A program made the translations under genes and the position numbers. This document shows, one piece after another, positions 22,813 to 36,603 of a stretch of DNA of 64,000 bases. Location of the stretch: positions 105,032,095-105,096,094 of the forward strand of contig CM059971.1 of assembly GCA_030490835.1 (NCBI GenBank), read 5' to 3'. Position 1 is the stretch's first letter; each line of letters starts with the position of its first letter. The stretch is from Annona cherimola (Eukaryota; Streptophyta; Magnoliopsida; Magnoliales; Annonaceae). Below the pieces are notes generated by a model that saw nothing but the letters and a program-made list of their open reading frames with translations, did not search any database and was not told where the DNA came from.

Positions 22813-25319
22813 ATGGGTCAGGGGCTGAGTTGCAGAGTGACTGAGGAGCACGCGCTGTTCAGTGCTGTTCAGGTCGGCGATTTGGACACTCTCGGAGCTC
22901 TTCTAGAGAGAGACCCCGCGCTTATGCGCCAGGCCACGGTCTATGATCGCTTCTCTGGCTTGCATATCGCTGCTGCAAATGGGCAGATCGAGGTGGACCT
23001 TCTTGTTTGGATTTCGTGGGCGTTTTTCTGATTTTTTAAAAATAAAAAATAGCATTTTTTTTTTCTAATTATGGAGTTCTTTGGGTTGTTTCTCAGGCTC
23101 TATCCTTGATTTTGGAGAGATCTGTCCATCCAGATTCACTGAGTCGGCATAGGCAGGTCAGGAGAATTCGTTTTTTCGTGAATTAGGTTTGCATTTTTTG
23201 TGTTTGGTTTGTTGATTGTTGAGTTCTGTTTTTGATTTTTTTTTTTCCCTTGGTGGTTATGGTTGGAATTGGATTAGACTCCCTTGATGCTGGCTGCAAT
23301 GCATGGGAAGGTTGCTTGCGTAGAGAAGCTCATCCAAGCAGGTGCAAATGTATGTAATTAAGAACAATCTAGCTTCACCATCAAAAAAAAAAAAGAAAAA
23401 AGAACAATCTAGCTTCAATCAAGCTTCTTTATTTCTGTCTCAGGACTGTGATCAAGGGCTGAGAAATTAATAGAATTTTCTTTTTTTGCTTTCCCCTAGA
23501 TTCTGATGTTCGATTCATTGCATGGAAGAACTTGCTTGCACTACGCGGCTTATTACGGACATTTGGATTGCCTGAAGGCGATTCTTTCTGCTGCGAACTC
23601 GAGCCCTGTCGCCGATTCTTGGTGGGGTCTCTCTTGATTAGATTTGAATCACACTTTCGTGAAGTTATCCTCCGTTAGTTTCTAAAAATCTAGCATTTTG
23701 GATCAATCGACAGGGGATTTGCACGGTTCGTGAATGTCAGGGATGCGCATGGAGCAACGCCGTTGCATTTAGCAGCCAGGCGAAGACGGCCCGATTGCGT
23801 TCATTTGCTGTTAGATAGCAGTTCTCTAGTCTGTGCTTCAACTGGCAGCTACGGGTTCTCTCTCTCTCTATCTCTCCAAAAAACTTTCAGGCGTTGCATC
23901 TTGTTAATTTCTTTGATTCAAAGATCTTTTGTCGCTTCTAACTGATGGCTACATGAAATGCAGCTGTCCAGGAAGCACTCCACTTCATTTGGCAGCTCGT
24001 GGTGGGTGCTTGGATTCTGTCCGAGAGTTGCTGGCATGGGGCGCAGATCGTCTTCAAAGAGACTCATCTGGGTAAAATGTTCAACCAGCAATTAATTATT
24101 TCCGCCATCGGTTTTGCCTTCTTTCCAACTGTTAAGTGTCATCATCATCTCATCTAATTGTTTTGTCCCCAACTAGAAAGAGTAAGCTACGTCAATCTGC
24201 TCATGTCATTCCAATCTTTCCATGTTTGCTATTGAATCTTCTTCTATCTCTTGCCATTCATTAGTTGCAGATGAAGCATTCCAAATTATTCGGACTGTCA
24301 AGCACATGCCACCAGAAATTACGATCACGTGGGCATCCCTCCTTGCCCTTTGATAATTTTCGTTCAAGGAGAATACTAACTTAATTGACTGTATCACCAT
24401 GTCTAAAAATTGTATTTGAGTTGCAGCATTTCTATTTAGTTGGAATATCTTTGATAGATTGTGGTTGGATATCTAAATGTTTTGTGCAATCTGCAGGAGA
24501 CTTCCTTTTTCCGTGGCGCTGAAGTACAAGCACGGTGCATGTGCAGCACTTCTGAATCCCTCGTCGCCAGAGCCTTTGGTTTGGCCCTCACCTTTGAAGT
24601 TCATCACAGAGCTTAAACCAGATGCAAAGGCGCTGCTAGAGAGAGCTCTGATGGAGGCTAACCGCGAAAGAGAGAAGAACATCTTGAAGGGGACAGCATA
24701 TGCAGCATCACCTTCCCCAGCTCATTCTGATGGTGGAGTCGACAATGACGAGGATGAGGTACGCAGTCCGTATATCTTGCTTTTAGATTCTCTCGTTTAT
24801 GAATTATGAAAGATATTGTTTGAAGGAACTCAAAACAGGCATGAAAGTGATGGTGTTTTTTTTTTCCCCCTAACATGATCCAACATTTCATCAACTATTC
24901 TGATCTATCGCTGGAATTGAAACATCTTGCAGGCTGGTGACAATGAGCTATGCTGCATCTGCTTTGATCAGGCATGCACAATCGAGGTTCAAAACTGCGG
25001 CCACCAGATGTGCGCTCAGTGCACATTAGCTCTGTGCTGCCACAACAAGCCCAATCCTTCCACGGCATGCTTGACCGCCCCTGTTTGTCCCTTCTGCCGT
25101 AGCAACATTGCCCAACTGGTGGTTGCCGAGATGAAGAAGAACGAAATCGAGAAGGATAGTAGCATATTGAAGGTTAGAAAGTCCCGGAAATCAAAGCACT
25201 TGAGCGAGGGCAGCAGCAGCTTCAAGGGTTTGTCATCTGCAATGGGATCATTTGCAAGGGTTGGTGGCCGCGGTTCCGGGAGAATTGCTGACGACAGTGA
25301 TTGGATGGATAAGCTGTAA
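22813..25319 (+). CDS. XBAT31: XBAT31-like ankyrin-repeat RING E3 ubiquitin ligase
   Basis: Eight exons join in frame: 22813-22992, 23097-23156, 23278-23349, 23500-23621, 23714-23854, 23964-24071, 24497-24758, 24933-25319, giving 443 residues, close to Arabidopsis XBAT31. All introns are GT-AG. Ankyrin repeats span roughly residues 10-250 (TPLMLAAMHG, TCLHYAAYYGH, TPLHLAAR twice). A C3HC4 RING finger begins CCIC at residue 322 and ends CPFCRS near 372. The N terminus MGQGLSC fits N-myristoylation at Gly2 with palmitoylation at Cys7, so membrane association is likely. The family transfers ubiquitin to substrates; XBAT31 acts on ELF3 in Arabidopsis thermomorphogenesis and rice XB3 binds the XA21 kinase. 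Its substrate here is inferred only by homology. A conserved tail (SSFKGLSS, RGSGRIA) supports XBAT31 over XBAT32-35. An AATAAA lies near 25641. Confidence 0.93.
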
Positions 25320-27149
25320 GATGCCAGCCACCAGTGAATCTCACCGTCTGTGGCTCTAACCGGCTCCTGCCTAAGAGCTGCACCCAAATGCTCCATTTGG
25401 GTATGTCACTTCTGCGCCGAGAAGGAAATTGAGGAGTGAAATGAGGTGGGCTTGTTTCGGATTTTGGGTTGGTTGGTAGGATTGTTTACTTCTTAATGCA
25501 CGTGGGTCTCTTGCAAGTGTTCTGAAGTATCATTTGCAACACTGACTTCCCCACATTGTAATAGCCGCCCCCAAGCAATAATGGGCATTCTGTTCTCTTC
25601 TTTTCTGGTGAAGTAAAAACCATCAGATGCCAATGACGAAATAAAATTTATAGAAAGGCCCCGAATTAAAAATAAAGAAAGAAAAACGCAAATGGGTTTG
25701 TGGGTGTATCATGTGATCTTGTGACCATCTGAAAATCAAGCATTTGTAGTATATTCCAGTGTCTCAGCTGATCTCCCCGTCCATCTTATCAATCATTAAT
25801 GTAGCTAGGGCCTGCAAGAGCAGTAGTTATGGAAGTGATGGGGCACGAGAATGTGTTATGTCGCCTGTGGGTGATTCGTGAATGCTGTTTAGGGTGGTTT
25901 TATCAGGGATTCCTTACCCCCGCTACTTTCTTTTCACCTTGGGGTGGCTGCTTTCTCTAATCTTTGAAGTTAAGTAAACTCTAACATGTCATGTGTGTAA
26001 CTCTAATTTTTAACGACAAGCTTTATGGATTGGTCGTCATTTGTACTTTTGTGCTCCGCCCCTTTTATATATGTTGGGTCGGCAGGGTGACAATAGAGGA
26101 AATAGCAAATACAATTACCGTCTGTAAGTTTGGAACAGAGTAACCTAAAATTGTAGACAGCGAAAACGGACGCTTAAAAAATAAATCGGATGAACATATA
26201 TAATACATGAACTACTTTTAGAAAAATGATAGAAATAATAATTGAAAGTAATAATATAAAAATACAGGTCCTAATTAGTTGACACACATTTTCTGGCTTT
26301 GCTATGTCTGACTCGAGGAGTCTGACACTTGTCTTTTTGTAATCTTTCCACAGTTGATTCCCCCAATAATTTGCAACCTTTTGAGTCAGAGAATACGACT
26401 GGTCAGTTTCTTAAATTGGTTTTTATTGTCAGTTTCTCTTCGTAATAATCCATTTGGAGCGTGACTAGAGAAATCTCTTCTTATTATTCATCAGGTTAGG
26501 ATCTAACCTTTTTTCCAATCTATTTATAAAATTTCATTTCTAATTCGTTTGTTAATTCATTTATCAAACTTCAATCTTAATTTGACGATAGCTCATTTAA
26601 CTTAAGGGATTGCAGGCTATTAACAGATTATTTATATGAGTTGTAAATGGGTTGAGAGTAAGAGACTTATTAACTACATGAGATAAATCAAATAATATGC
26701 CTACGAAAATTTAAAAAAATCTTTCAACTTAATTAGAATTAAACATGATAAGCAGAACAAGCAAGATATAGCTAGTCAAAATCTCAACATTGAAAAATGG
26801 ACATTAACAACAATAATTTTTACAGATTTAAATAAAATACGTATTGAAATTAAAATTGCACATTAATATAAAGGCTTAAAAAAACATCTATATAAATGAC
26901 TTGTAATTGGGTTGAGCAGGTTAAAAGAGTCATCAAATGGGCTAGAGGGTTGGAAATGGTTAACCCATTGACTGTTCATTTTCATTAAACGAAGTAGGGA
27001 GTTGAAACTTATTTAGCACAGAAATTCAACCATAATTCATTTATAAACATGGGTTGGTTGCCGGGTAAACCAATTCACCCCTTTACAGATGTCTTGTATG
27101 AGTTTTCCTATGTCTTTTTATACTCTTATTATATATGATTATAAAAGTT
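25320..27149. other. 3' flank and gene-free DNA
   Basis: Starts with the 3' untranslated region of the XBAT31-like gene (to about 25650), then AT-rich sequence with degraded repeat-like stretches and no recognisable gene. Confidence 0.5.
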
Positions 27150-27414
27150 GGGTGACTTGCAAATACACCCACTTAGTTTGACCATAATTGCAAATACACC
27201 TACATAATTTCAGAAATTCTAAATAACCTTGAATCGTTTTACCATAATTGCAAATATATACATATCATTATAGTGTTGTTACTGCACCAACACAACATTG
27301 ATATATTTGCAATTATGATCAAATAATGTGGGGGGTTATTTGAGAATTTTGAAACTATGTACATATATTCGCAATTATAATAAACCAAAGAGATGTATAT
27401 GCACATTACCCGTT
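27150..27414. mobile_element. MITE-4-related element
   Basis: Long degenerate inverted repeats: the left arm has GGGTGACTTGCAAATACAC, then ACCATAATTGCAAATA and TCTAAATAACC. The right arm read in reverse has GGGTAATGTGCATATACAT, then TTATAATTGCGAATATA and CTCAAATAACC. Flank similarity (ATAAAAGTT and GTTAAAGTT) hints at a 9-bp duplication but is imperfect. Distantly related to 4951-5389. Confidence 0.45.
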
Positions 27415-28929
27415 AAAGTTTCAGGGGGAATAACTAATATTTTTGGGCCAATATTTCATGGGGTAATATGAGATACGGATGGTGTCCACTGATCAGTCAG
27501 TGTACCGTGTACGTGTACTAATAGAAATCTTTAGTAGATGATTAATAATAATAAAGGATAGTTAAGGCTATCAAGATATATAGGTAGGTAATTATAAGTT
27601 ACGTACTTTAGTATTGAATGGGCAATTGATTTTTAGACTCGTTAATTGATCTTCATTAGAGAAGTTTTGAGCAAGCATCACTGCTTCGCTTTCTGAGAAA
27701 AGCAGGAATAATGAGATATAACATGGTTGCCGAGCTGCATCATAATATAGTAACTGCTTCGGTTTTGACATTATGTTTCCTAAGATCTTAATTTATGACG
27801 ACTCAATGCTTCCTAGATTGTGATTTTGAACGAGGCTGGAATGGACCGATTTCTTTTTATTTTTCCTGCAATGCAGGGTTTGGGCTGGGCAAAACTCGCA
27901 CATTGTGCTCATTCGGTTTACAATAAAATGAAATAATGATGCTAGTAACAGTGAGGGTGGTGGGTCTTCTCAAATCTCAATGGTTTTTTGGTAATTGAGT
28001 TGCTCGGGGTGGGAAATGTCTTTATCTTCCATATTTCTTCATTAACTATTTAATAATTTAATAATCATATTTTTTTCAATTTTATCCTTATATTTAAATC
28101 ATTTTTCCTTCCAACTATCTAATTTATTTCAAATTCACTCATATTAATTTATATGAATCACACGAATTTTAAAATATTAAATTTTTTACTCCTCACCTCA
28201 TCCCCCAATCACATGAAAATTTAAAGTTTATTTGAAATGATACAAAATTTTTGGATAAAATTTATACACAGATGAAAACGTAATCATGTGCATTGAAAAT
28301 AAGAAAAATTATATTAAAAATTAAAAAACTATCTCAATAATTTGAAAATTTATATTGAAAATTATTTTTAAAAAAAGTGCAAATTCAATTCAAGAACTTA
28401 GGCCAAGAACGGGCCCTCAACTGACCAAACGTCCCCTCAACCTGGAGCCATACAGACAGACCAAGATGAATCCGATGAGCGCGGGTGGATCCCTCCTCCT
28501 TGGAATTGATGGTGGGGGGCCGCGCATCAAATCATGGTAGGTTGCTGTCGTTGTTGTACGAACGTTGCGACATGATCCGGTGGATGGAGGGGATGGGAGC
28601 TAGGGGACGGGAGTGGCCGTATGGTCTATGTACGTACGGTTTGTAAAAGAACAAACATGAATAATCTTGTTTTTGACTCGTGAAATTTTAGCAAAAGCGA
28701 CTGCTCATCACTCGCTGCAAAGCGTTGCAGGAGCGCAGGCATTCGATGCTATCTCATTTCTGAACGCAGCACGCTTCTGTTCCTTTGTCCTACTGTTGCC
28801 TCCATCGAAAATGTTTATACGCATACAAATTATTCAAAAACCATTTCAGAACATTGGTAATGGGTAAGAATGAAAAATGAATAGGATAACCTCAGCGAAG
28901 GGAAAGATGAAGCAAGAGTCTATATTCAG
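27415..28929. other. Gene-free stretch
   Basis: AT-rich with a small GC-richer island at about 28400-28630 whose short open frames match nothing I know. Around 27950-28250 there is a weak resemblance to the MITE-3 interiors, too decayed to delimit. Confidence 0.4.
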
Positions 28930-29218
28930 GTGTGTTTGTTTGGGGCAAAAAAATGTCAACTAAAACTTTTCATTTTATAACTTTTAACTTTCCGTAACTA
29001 TTTTATTTTTTTATTAATTTTTCACATTTTTCTGTACAAACTACCATACTTTTCAATTATTTCTACACAACTAACCATATAATTAAGCTATTTATTTTAA
29101 CTTTATTTTTTTTACTCTTCATTATTACCCATACTATATCACATCATTTTCTATCAATTTAACAACTTCTACCTCAAAAACTTTCCATCAAAATTTTTAC
29201 CAAAAACCAAACACGCCC
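28930..29218 (+). mobile_element. MITE-2 copy, Tourist-like
   Basis: About 290 bp starting GGTGTGTTTGTTTGG and ending AAACACGCCC, with the family landmarks CAATTATTTCTACACAAC and ATATCACATCATTTTC. Confidence 0.7.
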
Positions 29219-30348
29219 ATAATTTTGAACTTTTGAAACTCTTATTCTATACACTTTTATTTACATTTATAATAACCACATCTTATCCTATATACCCTTG
29301 GACAGACTCATAAAACCACTTAGTCATCCAAATGGTAACAAACGAAATATATCTTTAAAATTATGAAAAGCAAGATAGTAATATAATATGATAATTAGTG
29401 TCAAGTGTAAATAAAACGGTAATAGAAATAAAGAAGTTCTATATATAAAGCTGTGAAAAATAATTGGAATATAAGGTTAATAATAGAAAAATAGTCAGTA
29501 GTTAAAATGTAAAAAGCATAGCAAAAGATGGTTTGGGAAAAAATACATAAAATTTTTGCATGTGATTACCAATTTCCAAATGGACCTTAAAGTAAAATAC
29601 TTCTTCATGTGCTGTCATAACGATGATTTCAGTTTTGTTGTTCCATTAGTGCCTCGCTTGACAGTTAAATCAAATTCAAACCATCAATTATAGTTAAAAT
29701 TATTTATTTAATAATTTGTGTAGCCTCATTTGGTAAAAGTGCAACGTAGTAAAAATATTTGATTCATATATTTATTTAAAAACTAGTAATTCAAGATCTA
29801 TACAATCAAAAATTTCTTCTTATATAAAACATGATTATTATGAAAAGTATGCATCAAATCAACCCTTTTAAAAATGAATTTCCAATCAAGTTAGAATTGT
29901 TTATTTGCAGCAAATAATTCCAACTCACCTTTTTTCTATTTTTTATTGGTATTTGTACATCGTAACATCTGAAATTACATAACAAAATCATTCACTCGGT
30001 AGACCATAAGCTCCTGCTTATTTAAGGAGAGTCAACAACATGCTTCTAACTATTTTTGAAAAAAATCAAATGCTTTTACCTAAAAAGTAGGCCTCAAACC
30101 CACGCATGAGGCTTCAAACTAACACACCGGGCCACTGACATTCCTATTACAAATGCCTTGACCAATTGAAATAACAATCCATTGGTATCTTTTTTCTATT
30201 TTTATCTTTATATTTTAATTATTTTTTAATATTTTTCATATAATTATACTATCTATTTTCATTTCATTTTCCATGTCCTTTTATCACGTTCATCCCACTC
30301 ACAGAACAAACGAGCAAGGATCGACATTGTACAAGCAAGAAAGTCTCT
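29219..30348. other. Gene-free stretch
   Basis: AT-rich with stop codons throughout. The segment 29340-29560 looks like a reversed, decayed MITE-2/3 remnant; 30180-30300 resembles a MITE-3 right arm. Nothing coding. Confidence 0.4.
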
Positions 30349-30620
30349 GGGGACGTTTGAGAATAAGAGGTGGAAAACGTGCGAGGAAAATAGTTGGGGC
30401 ACGGATTTCAAAATACTTCATTAATTAATCAATCATTATATTTTTTTACTTTCATCCCTATATTCTAATCATTTTCCCTATCAACTACCTTTCAATAAAC
30501 CAATTTATTCCAACTTTACCCTTATCATTTTATATCAATCACATAATTTCTAAAATATTCTATTTTCTACTCTTACCAAATATCACATTTTCCACAACTT
30601 TTACCTTCCCAAACGTTCCC
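30349..30620 (+). mobile_element. MITE-3 copy
   Basis: About 270 bp with inverted ends GGGGACGTTTG and CCAAACGTTCCC. The interior has CTAATCATTTTCCCTA, AATTTATTCCAACTTTACCC and ATCAATCACATAATTTCT, shared with 32185-32448 and 36315-36603. No clear target duplication. It may be distantly related to MITE-2. Confidence 0.6.
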
Positions 30621-32184
30621 TTTATTCGTTTCTACGTACAGCAGGTAATTCATGATACCTATTTATTGGATTTTCTGATTTATATATGTTGGTTGTTTCA
30701 CTTCTCCCAATGACGGTAAGAAAGTGCACACCACACACTTGGGAACGAATGCATAGGATACTACTAGGACCCAACCTAATCTGACCATAAAAGTCACACG
30801 GTAATGCGTGCAAAGGTCTCTAGAAGTTCATCAAATGGCCCCAATACCTTTGCGTAACCCACCTTTCTCATAAATTAATCGGTCCATGCATGCTGTCACC
30901 GGAGAATGCGAAACCCTCGTCCTATTTAAATGTCTGAGGCCCACATGCATATAGGATACCATGATTTTCAAGTCTTGACAGACAAAGATAAACACCCCAA
31001 ATCCAAAATTCATAACACAAATAGATAGCAATTGCATGGAATTTGTTTTTTTTTTTTTTTTAAAAAAAAAAAAAGAAGGGAAGGAAAAACAAAGGTAATC
31101 GGAAAAATAAAAAAAGAATTCTAGGAATTTTGGAGCATGATACGGAATCGAGGTCCGGGAATATGATGGGATCAGACATATAATCTGGTGTGGCGGTAAT
31201 TGGCAACAGGATGGTTGGAGCGGTTGGATCTGGGGCGGTAGATGCCCGCGGCTCTCCTCTCAACTTCTAGGAAGTGGGCGAGTGTGGACTGAGCGTTGTT
31301 GGGGCTGCTGCAGCTGGCATCGGCACCACAAGCAAATTTGGTGCAGCGAGAGAGAGAAAACCATGCCCTTCCCCTGCAACCGCCGCAGCTCAACCTCTTC
31401 AACTCATCCGGGCTCGCCTCCTCGCCTCTTCTTCTTCTTCTTCCAGACACTTCTATGATGCTCCTGATGCCGATCAGATTCCCCAGCGTCGTGCTTTTCT
31501 CTGGGAAGAACGATCCAGTAGACTGCATGCATCCCCATCCCATCACCAATTCAAAGATGACTTAAAACACAGTATTAACTAATTAAGAAATTATCTTTTC
31601 GGTTATTCATATTTACCGTTTTATATAAATTTAGCTAGTTTGCAAGTATCATTTCCACCAACTGTTTGATATATGCACCCTTCTCAAATGCATTGATCTT
31701 GCTTCTTTAGCTCTCATTAGGTGGACTATTGAAAACATAACCAATTTAAGAGAATCATCATTAGATTAGACTAATCTTCCAACATTTATGGGTTCGAGGC
31801 GGCCCCTCATTCGGTGGCAGCAACTAGCACCGGCCCTAAACTCGCGCCTGATTGATGGGCTGCCTAAAAAGTTGTTCGGCAAAAGCTGCTCTAGAGTCTA
31901 GACATAATCATTCGACAAGAAGATGTTGAATAAAAGCAATAATCAAGTAACATGGTGTTTTAGCATGCATGCTGCAGCAATATTTGGAATAAATCATAAA
32001 TTGACGAAACGTTGGGTTATAACTTTCATGTTCTTGCTAGCACGTTGCTGCTCATGACGCGGGCACTCAGAAAAATCGTGCACAGTAACTCAAATAGTCA
32101 AATCGAACTAGCTCTATTATTTCATATATAACGCTGGTGCATTTATTTCATTCATGATATGTCATGAGGGAGCCTAATTAATCA
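30621..32184. other. No secure gene; GC-rich island
   Basis: A GC-rich, TCT/GGA-repeat-bearing island at about 31190-31560 opens several overlapping frames on both strands. None has a recognisable domain and the codon pattern does not favour one. It may be an eroded first exon or promoter island. The remainder is AT-rich without genes. Confidence 0.4.
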
Positions 32185-32448
32185 GGGAGACCTTTGATAA
32201 CATTTGAGTATGAGAAACATAATTTTCATATAGGATTTGATTTCCCAATGCTCCATCAATGACATTATTTTTTTTTACTTTTATCTCTACATTTCAATCA
32301 TTTTTTCTACCACCTATATACAACAAACCTATCTATTCCAACTATATTCATATCATTTCCTATCAATCACACATTTATCAAAATATTCTCTTTTCTATTT
32401 CCTACCATTTTTCAGTCCTGCAATTTTACACATTACCAAAACGTCCCC
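32185..32448 (+). mobile_element. MITE-3 copy
   Basis: Inverted ends GGGAGACCTTTGATAAC and TACCAAAACGTCCCCC, with the family interior (CAATCATTTTTTCTACCACC, AACCTATCTATTCCAACTA, ATCAATCACACATTTATC). Confidence 0.6.
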
Positions 32449-35400
32449 CAGATTTAAAATTTTAAATCGACCTTCGAATAAAATTCTGAATTAATAGAAG
32501 CGATCTATTTGCAATATCCTACATATATTTTCGAAGGTTTACAATTCTCCCATAATTACTGATTATGCATAAATGCCCTTATTTATGAAACTTTGTCTAC
32601 AAAAGCACTTTTTCATCAAATTTAACTGGATTGTATGGCCAACTTCAACTTGATTAGAGAATGTAACAGAGTATATCCCTAGATCGTGCCCGGCTCGAGC
32701 TGCAAACGTAGAGTTCAAAACCAGAAGCATTTTTTGCCAAAACAATGGTTACAGGGCAATGGTACAAAATTGGCAAAAGATGGGGATGCGAATGCAAATA
32801 ACCCGAAAACGGACAAGGTATCTGATGGGACAGATTATTGGACTTTCCCGTTTGAATAAAAAAAATTTCTTTTCTTTTTTCGTTTTTGTTTTTGGGGATC
32901 GCTGTTTGAATTTGTAACTTTGATTTGCTGACCTGTGTGTCTAAATCTGAAGAGGAAACTGAAGAAGAGCTGGAGGTATCAGTGATGAAGGTGCTGAAGG
33001 ACATGGAGGAAGACGCTTCTCTGTTTCTAGCCAACCCAATTCTCAAATTCAACGGCTGTAAACCCAAGGGCCACCCACCTTCCTCCCACTGCAATCAAAT
33101 CAGTTACAATCTCTCTGAATAATCAGAAGATCAGCATCCAAGTTAAATAAAAATCTAGTATCTACAGGCTATTCGTTTTCATTTGTCCTAATGAATTCCT
33201 GTTCACAGAGTCGGCAGAACTCAGATTTCAGAAGGAGCATGGGAAAACCCATAAAAGGCCCAAAAGGAAAAGGTCTAGACAGTAGGATCAAAATCCAAAC
33301 AGGACAAGCAAAAGGGCAAAGATTTTCTCAAAAGGAGTCGAAAGGGAGGAGAAAGAAACCTACTAGAGGAAATGGAAACAAACGTAAAAAGAATAAATAA
33401 CTGTGCCAATCATTTAGCTCCAAGAGAAGGGAGCTAGAAATGGGTGTTTGCAAATAAAAAAGGATGGGTTAAATAATCATAAATAGTGGTTCAAAATCCT
33501 AACAGCTGAATCATGACAGTCAATTGTCTCAGAGGGAAAACACACAAAAGGAAATAGAAACAGAACAGAAAAGAACCTGTTGAGCCATATCTCTCTCTCT
33601 CTCTCTCTGCTACTACACTTGAGCAGTCAAGTCAAGAGACTCCCCGAATCTTAACAGGTGCAAAAGAAAAGGCGTCAGCTGATTTGAAACAACATGGTGA
33701 AGAAAACAAGAGACATTTATATTGTTTTTACGAATTGGAAAAGAAAAAGACAGAGCGGAAAGAAATGGGAGAGATTTCCAACTGATACTACCGTGCTAGC
33801 ATCCCTGCCATGCTTCAATTGAGGAAGCCCTAGTAAGGAAGGGAAGTGTGACTACTTAGTGGACGTCTGTTCACTGCTGCTATTTAAGGATTCTGCAATC
33901 TCTCTGCCCAGTCACTGAAAATGAGAGGAGAGAGGAACGGAAGATTCTACTACTCCAGAGAGGCTCGTATGCACTGTCAGCTCATGAGCCATCGTACTCG
34001 AGTCGGGGACGCCACCGTTTGCAATATTGCAATGGTTGTGATGCCTACACTCGAACGACTGAGTGAGAAGATATTATTTTTTAAAAATGTGAGAATGATA
34101 TATAGTATGATGTATAATACTTGAGCAAGTGTTATCTATTTTAATTCTTTTTTTTTTTTTTTTTTTTTGCATGCTTTGAGTCTAAGCAGAGATTATTTCA
34201 CTTTACAAATTTTATATTTTTTATTTTTGCCCGCATATGAATTTTTTTTTTACTTTTGAAACAGAAAATAAAATGTAAATTTTCACATCTAAAAGATCTT
34301 ACTTGGGCTCACATATTCATTAAAAAAATTAAAATAATAAATAATGCATTGAGTTTCAGTGCTCATGTAAGCATCAGAGCATGACTCCTAAAGCTGAAGC
34401 TTATCTCTTCCAAGCTAAAAGGTGAGCACGCCAGATTCCTGCATTATTAATTTAGTAACGGGGTAAGCTCGTAGCCCAGCGTGGAGAAGGAACAGATGTA
34501 ACATTTTTAAAATGTAGCAGTTAATTTGGCCGCATCTAACATAAATTTAGTGGAAAGCATAGTTACATATTTAGCTAAGTATGTGTTATTGTATATGAAC
34601 AATTGCAGTCATTTTTCAAAAAATTTGCGAGATATAAAATTATAAGTAGGATTTCTGTTTTGCTGTAAACACTATTAAGGTTTGACCGTATTTATTACTA
34701 TCTGCGGCGAAAAATACATAGTTACATGTGAAAAATCTTCTTGTAGCGGAAGAAATAAATTGCAGTTTTGAAGGATGAAAAGCTTGAGGTTCTGGCGACG
34801 AAAGCGGGGCTCAAGAATCCTAATGGCCCACAGCTCAAAGGATGAAAACTAATCGCACCATTCAGGGATTTCAACCATCAGATAATGTGAGCAAAGTGCA
34901 AGACCCACATTGCTTTCAAAAAAAAAAAAAAAAAAGAGAGCATGAACAGAGAATGGATCAACGTTAGCCAGTGAGATCGCCCAACCAAAATAAATTTTGA
35001 GAAACAGGCGAGCACGGGAAGAGTGCAGCATACTCATGGCAAGTAGGATGTTATCGTTGCCATGACGAGCGGACTAGTAAGTGGCTAACACCTAAGCCTT
35101 CGTCAGCTGGAAAAGTAAGCAAAGGAGTTGTCGACTTGGACGAGTCATTAGGACAGCAAGAGTTACTCTTTATCCATCAATCCAAAGAGTCACACCAGTC
35201 GACTTCACCTTCTTTGAATGTTCAAACTTTGTGGGACGTTTTGAAATCATCATTAACTATACAAAAGCCAGACAGCCTGGACACACGTTCATTGATAATT
35301 GCATGAATGGTGGATGAGCTGGCATCTCTTTGGCAGACAATGGCAGCATGCCTGCACTGCAGGCGGCCCATCAATTCATCAAACAAACACAAGATCTCCA

Positions 35401-36314
35401 CCATTTATCTAGCAACAGCCTCCTCTTCGTCCTGCTTGATTAGTTGGAGGAGTCGGATGTGATGGAGCTCGCACACCTTCCTCATGCCAATCAATAATCA
35501 TGCCGTGTTTCTCGCGCGTTAACTGAGTCGGGCTCCGGCTGGCAACTTACCATAGCTATGGGCAGGTTTTCTGTTTTCTTTTCTTTTTTTAATAAGAAAA
35601 AAAAAAATCTTTGTGCCCTTTTCGCATAAGCTATATTTTGTCGCTTATGCAAAAGTTAATATCCAATTACTTTACTTTTTTTCATTTACATCTTTATATT
35701 TCTTATATTTTTCTTATATTTTCACATAACTATCATATCTATTTTTTTTTTTTTTTTTACCCTCACGGCCCTATCATCCCCATTTTATTTTTATTCTTTA
35801 TTTTTTTATTTTCGTCTAAATAAATACACCCTTAAGTTAGGTAAAAGAAGAATTCTGTAGCAAAAGCAGTGACCGTTATGCTAAATAAAGTTTGAATATA
35901 TTGAGAATGTGAAATGAGAAAAAATTGCAGTATGGAGTAGTATTAGAAAATAAAGTATTTTGAGAATTGTTTGATTAATAAAAAATGGTAAGGGCAAAGT
36001 TGAAATAAATAAATTAGATAAAATATATGGTAGAAAAAATGATTAAAAATAAATGTACTGATAAAAAAAAATATAATTATTATTTTATGGATAATTGTCG
36101 TTAGCCACATTATGCCCTCCCATCCGTATTGACAAACGTGGCCTAAACCATAGAGGCCCGTACAAAAGTACTCTTAGCCCGCCAGCGGACCAGCGCTGTG
36201 GAAGAACAGTGATTATAAAAAGCTGAGAAAGCAAGCTGTCCTTTGATAAGAAACAAGGGCGGAGAGGCCAATAAAGGTTAAACGAATAAAAAGGCCGTTC
36301 TTCCTTTAATAGTG
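32449..36314. other. Gene-free stretch with simple repeats
   Basis: No gene is supported. It holds a (TC)n microsatellite at about 33588-33609, a poly(T) run at about 34147-34168, a poly(A) run at about 34918-34936, a GCATAAGC...GCTTATGC inverted repeat near 35624-35651 and a reversed MITE-3-like remnant at about 35870-36080. The 33200-33400 stretch is purine-rich and gives lysine-rich frames without homology. Confidence 0.45.
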
Positions 36315-36603
36315 CTGATGGAACGGGTGTCTTGGCTTTGTTTGGTAAATAAGAAGCATGGTTTCATGGTATTTAGTTTCCCAAGTCTTCCAAGGTTAAT
36401 TATTTTTATATCAATCACATTATTTTTTCCACTTTTACTTTTATATCTAATCATTTTCCTTACCAACTACATACAACAAACCTATTTATTCCAACTATAC
36501 CCTTATTATTTCCTATCAATCACACATTTATCAAAATATTCTCTTTTCCATTTCTCACTATTTCCCATAATCCCACCATTTTACATATTACCAAACGTTC
36601 CCT
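36315..36603 (+). mobile_element. MITE-3 copy
   Basis: Right end CCAAACGTTCCCTT with the family interior (TCTAATCATTTTCCTTACC, ATCAATCACACATTTATC); the left end is mutated but keeps TTTGGTAAATA. Closest to the 32185 copy. Confidence 0.55.

Noticed and set aside
31172..31582. Overlapping frames on both strands in a GC-rich island
   Set aside because: Mutually contradictory frames of similar length, biased by composition, without a recognisable domain or splice partner.
33191..33400. Lysine/arginine-rich 69-codon frame
   Set aside because: Purine-rich low-complexity DNA gives such a frame by chance; no conserved motif.
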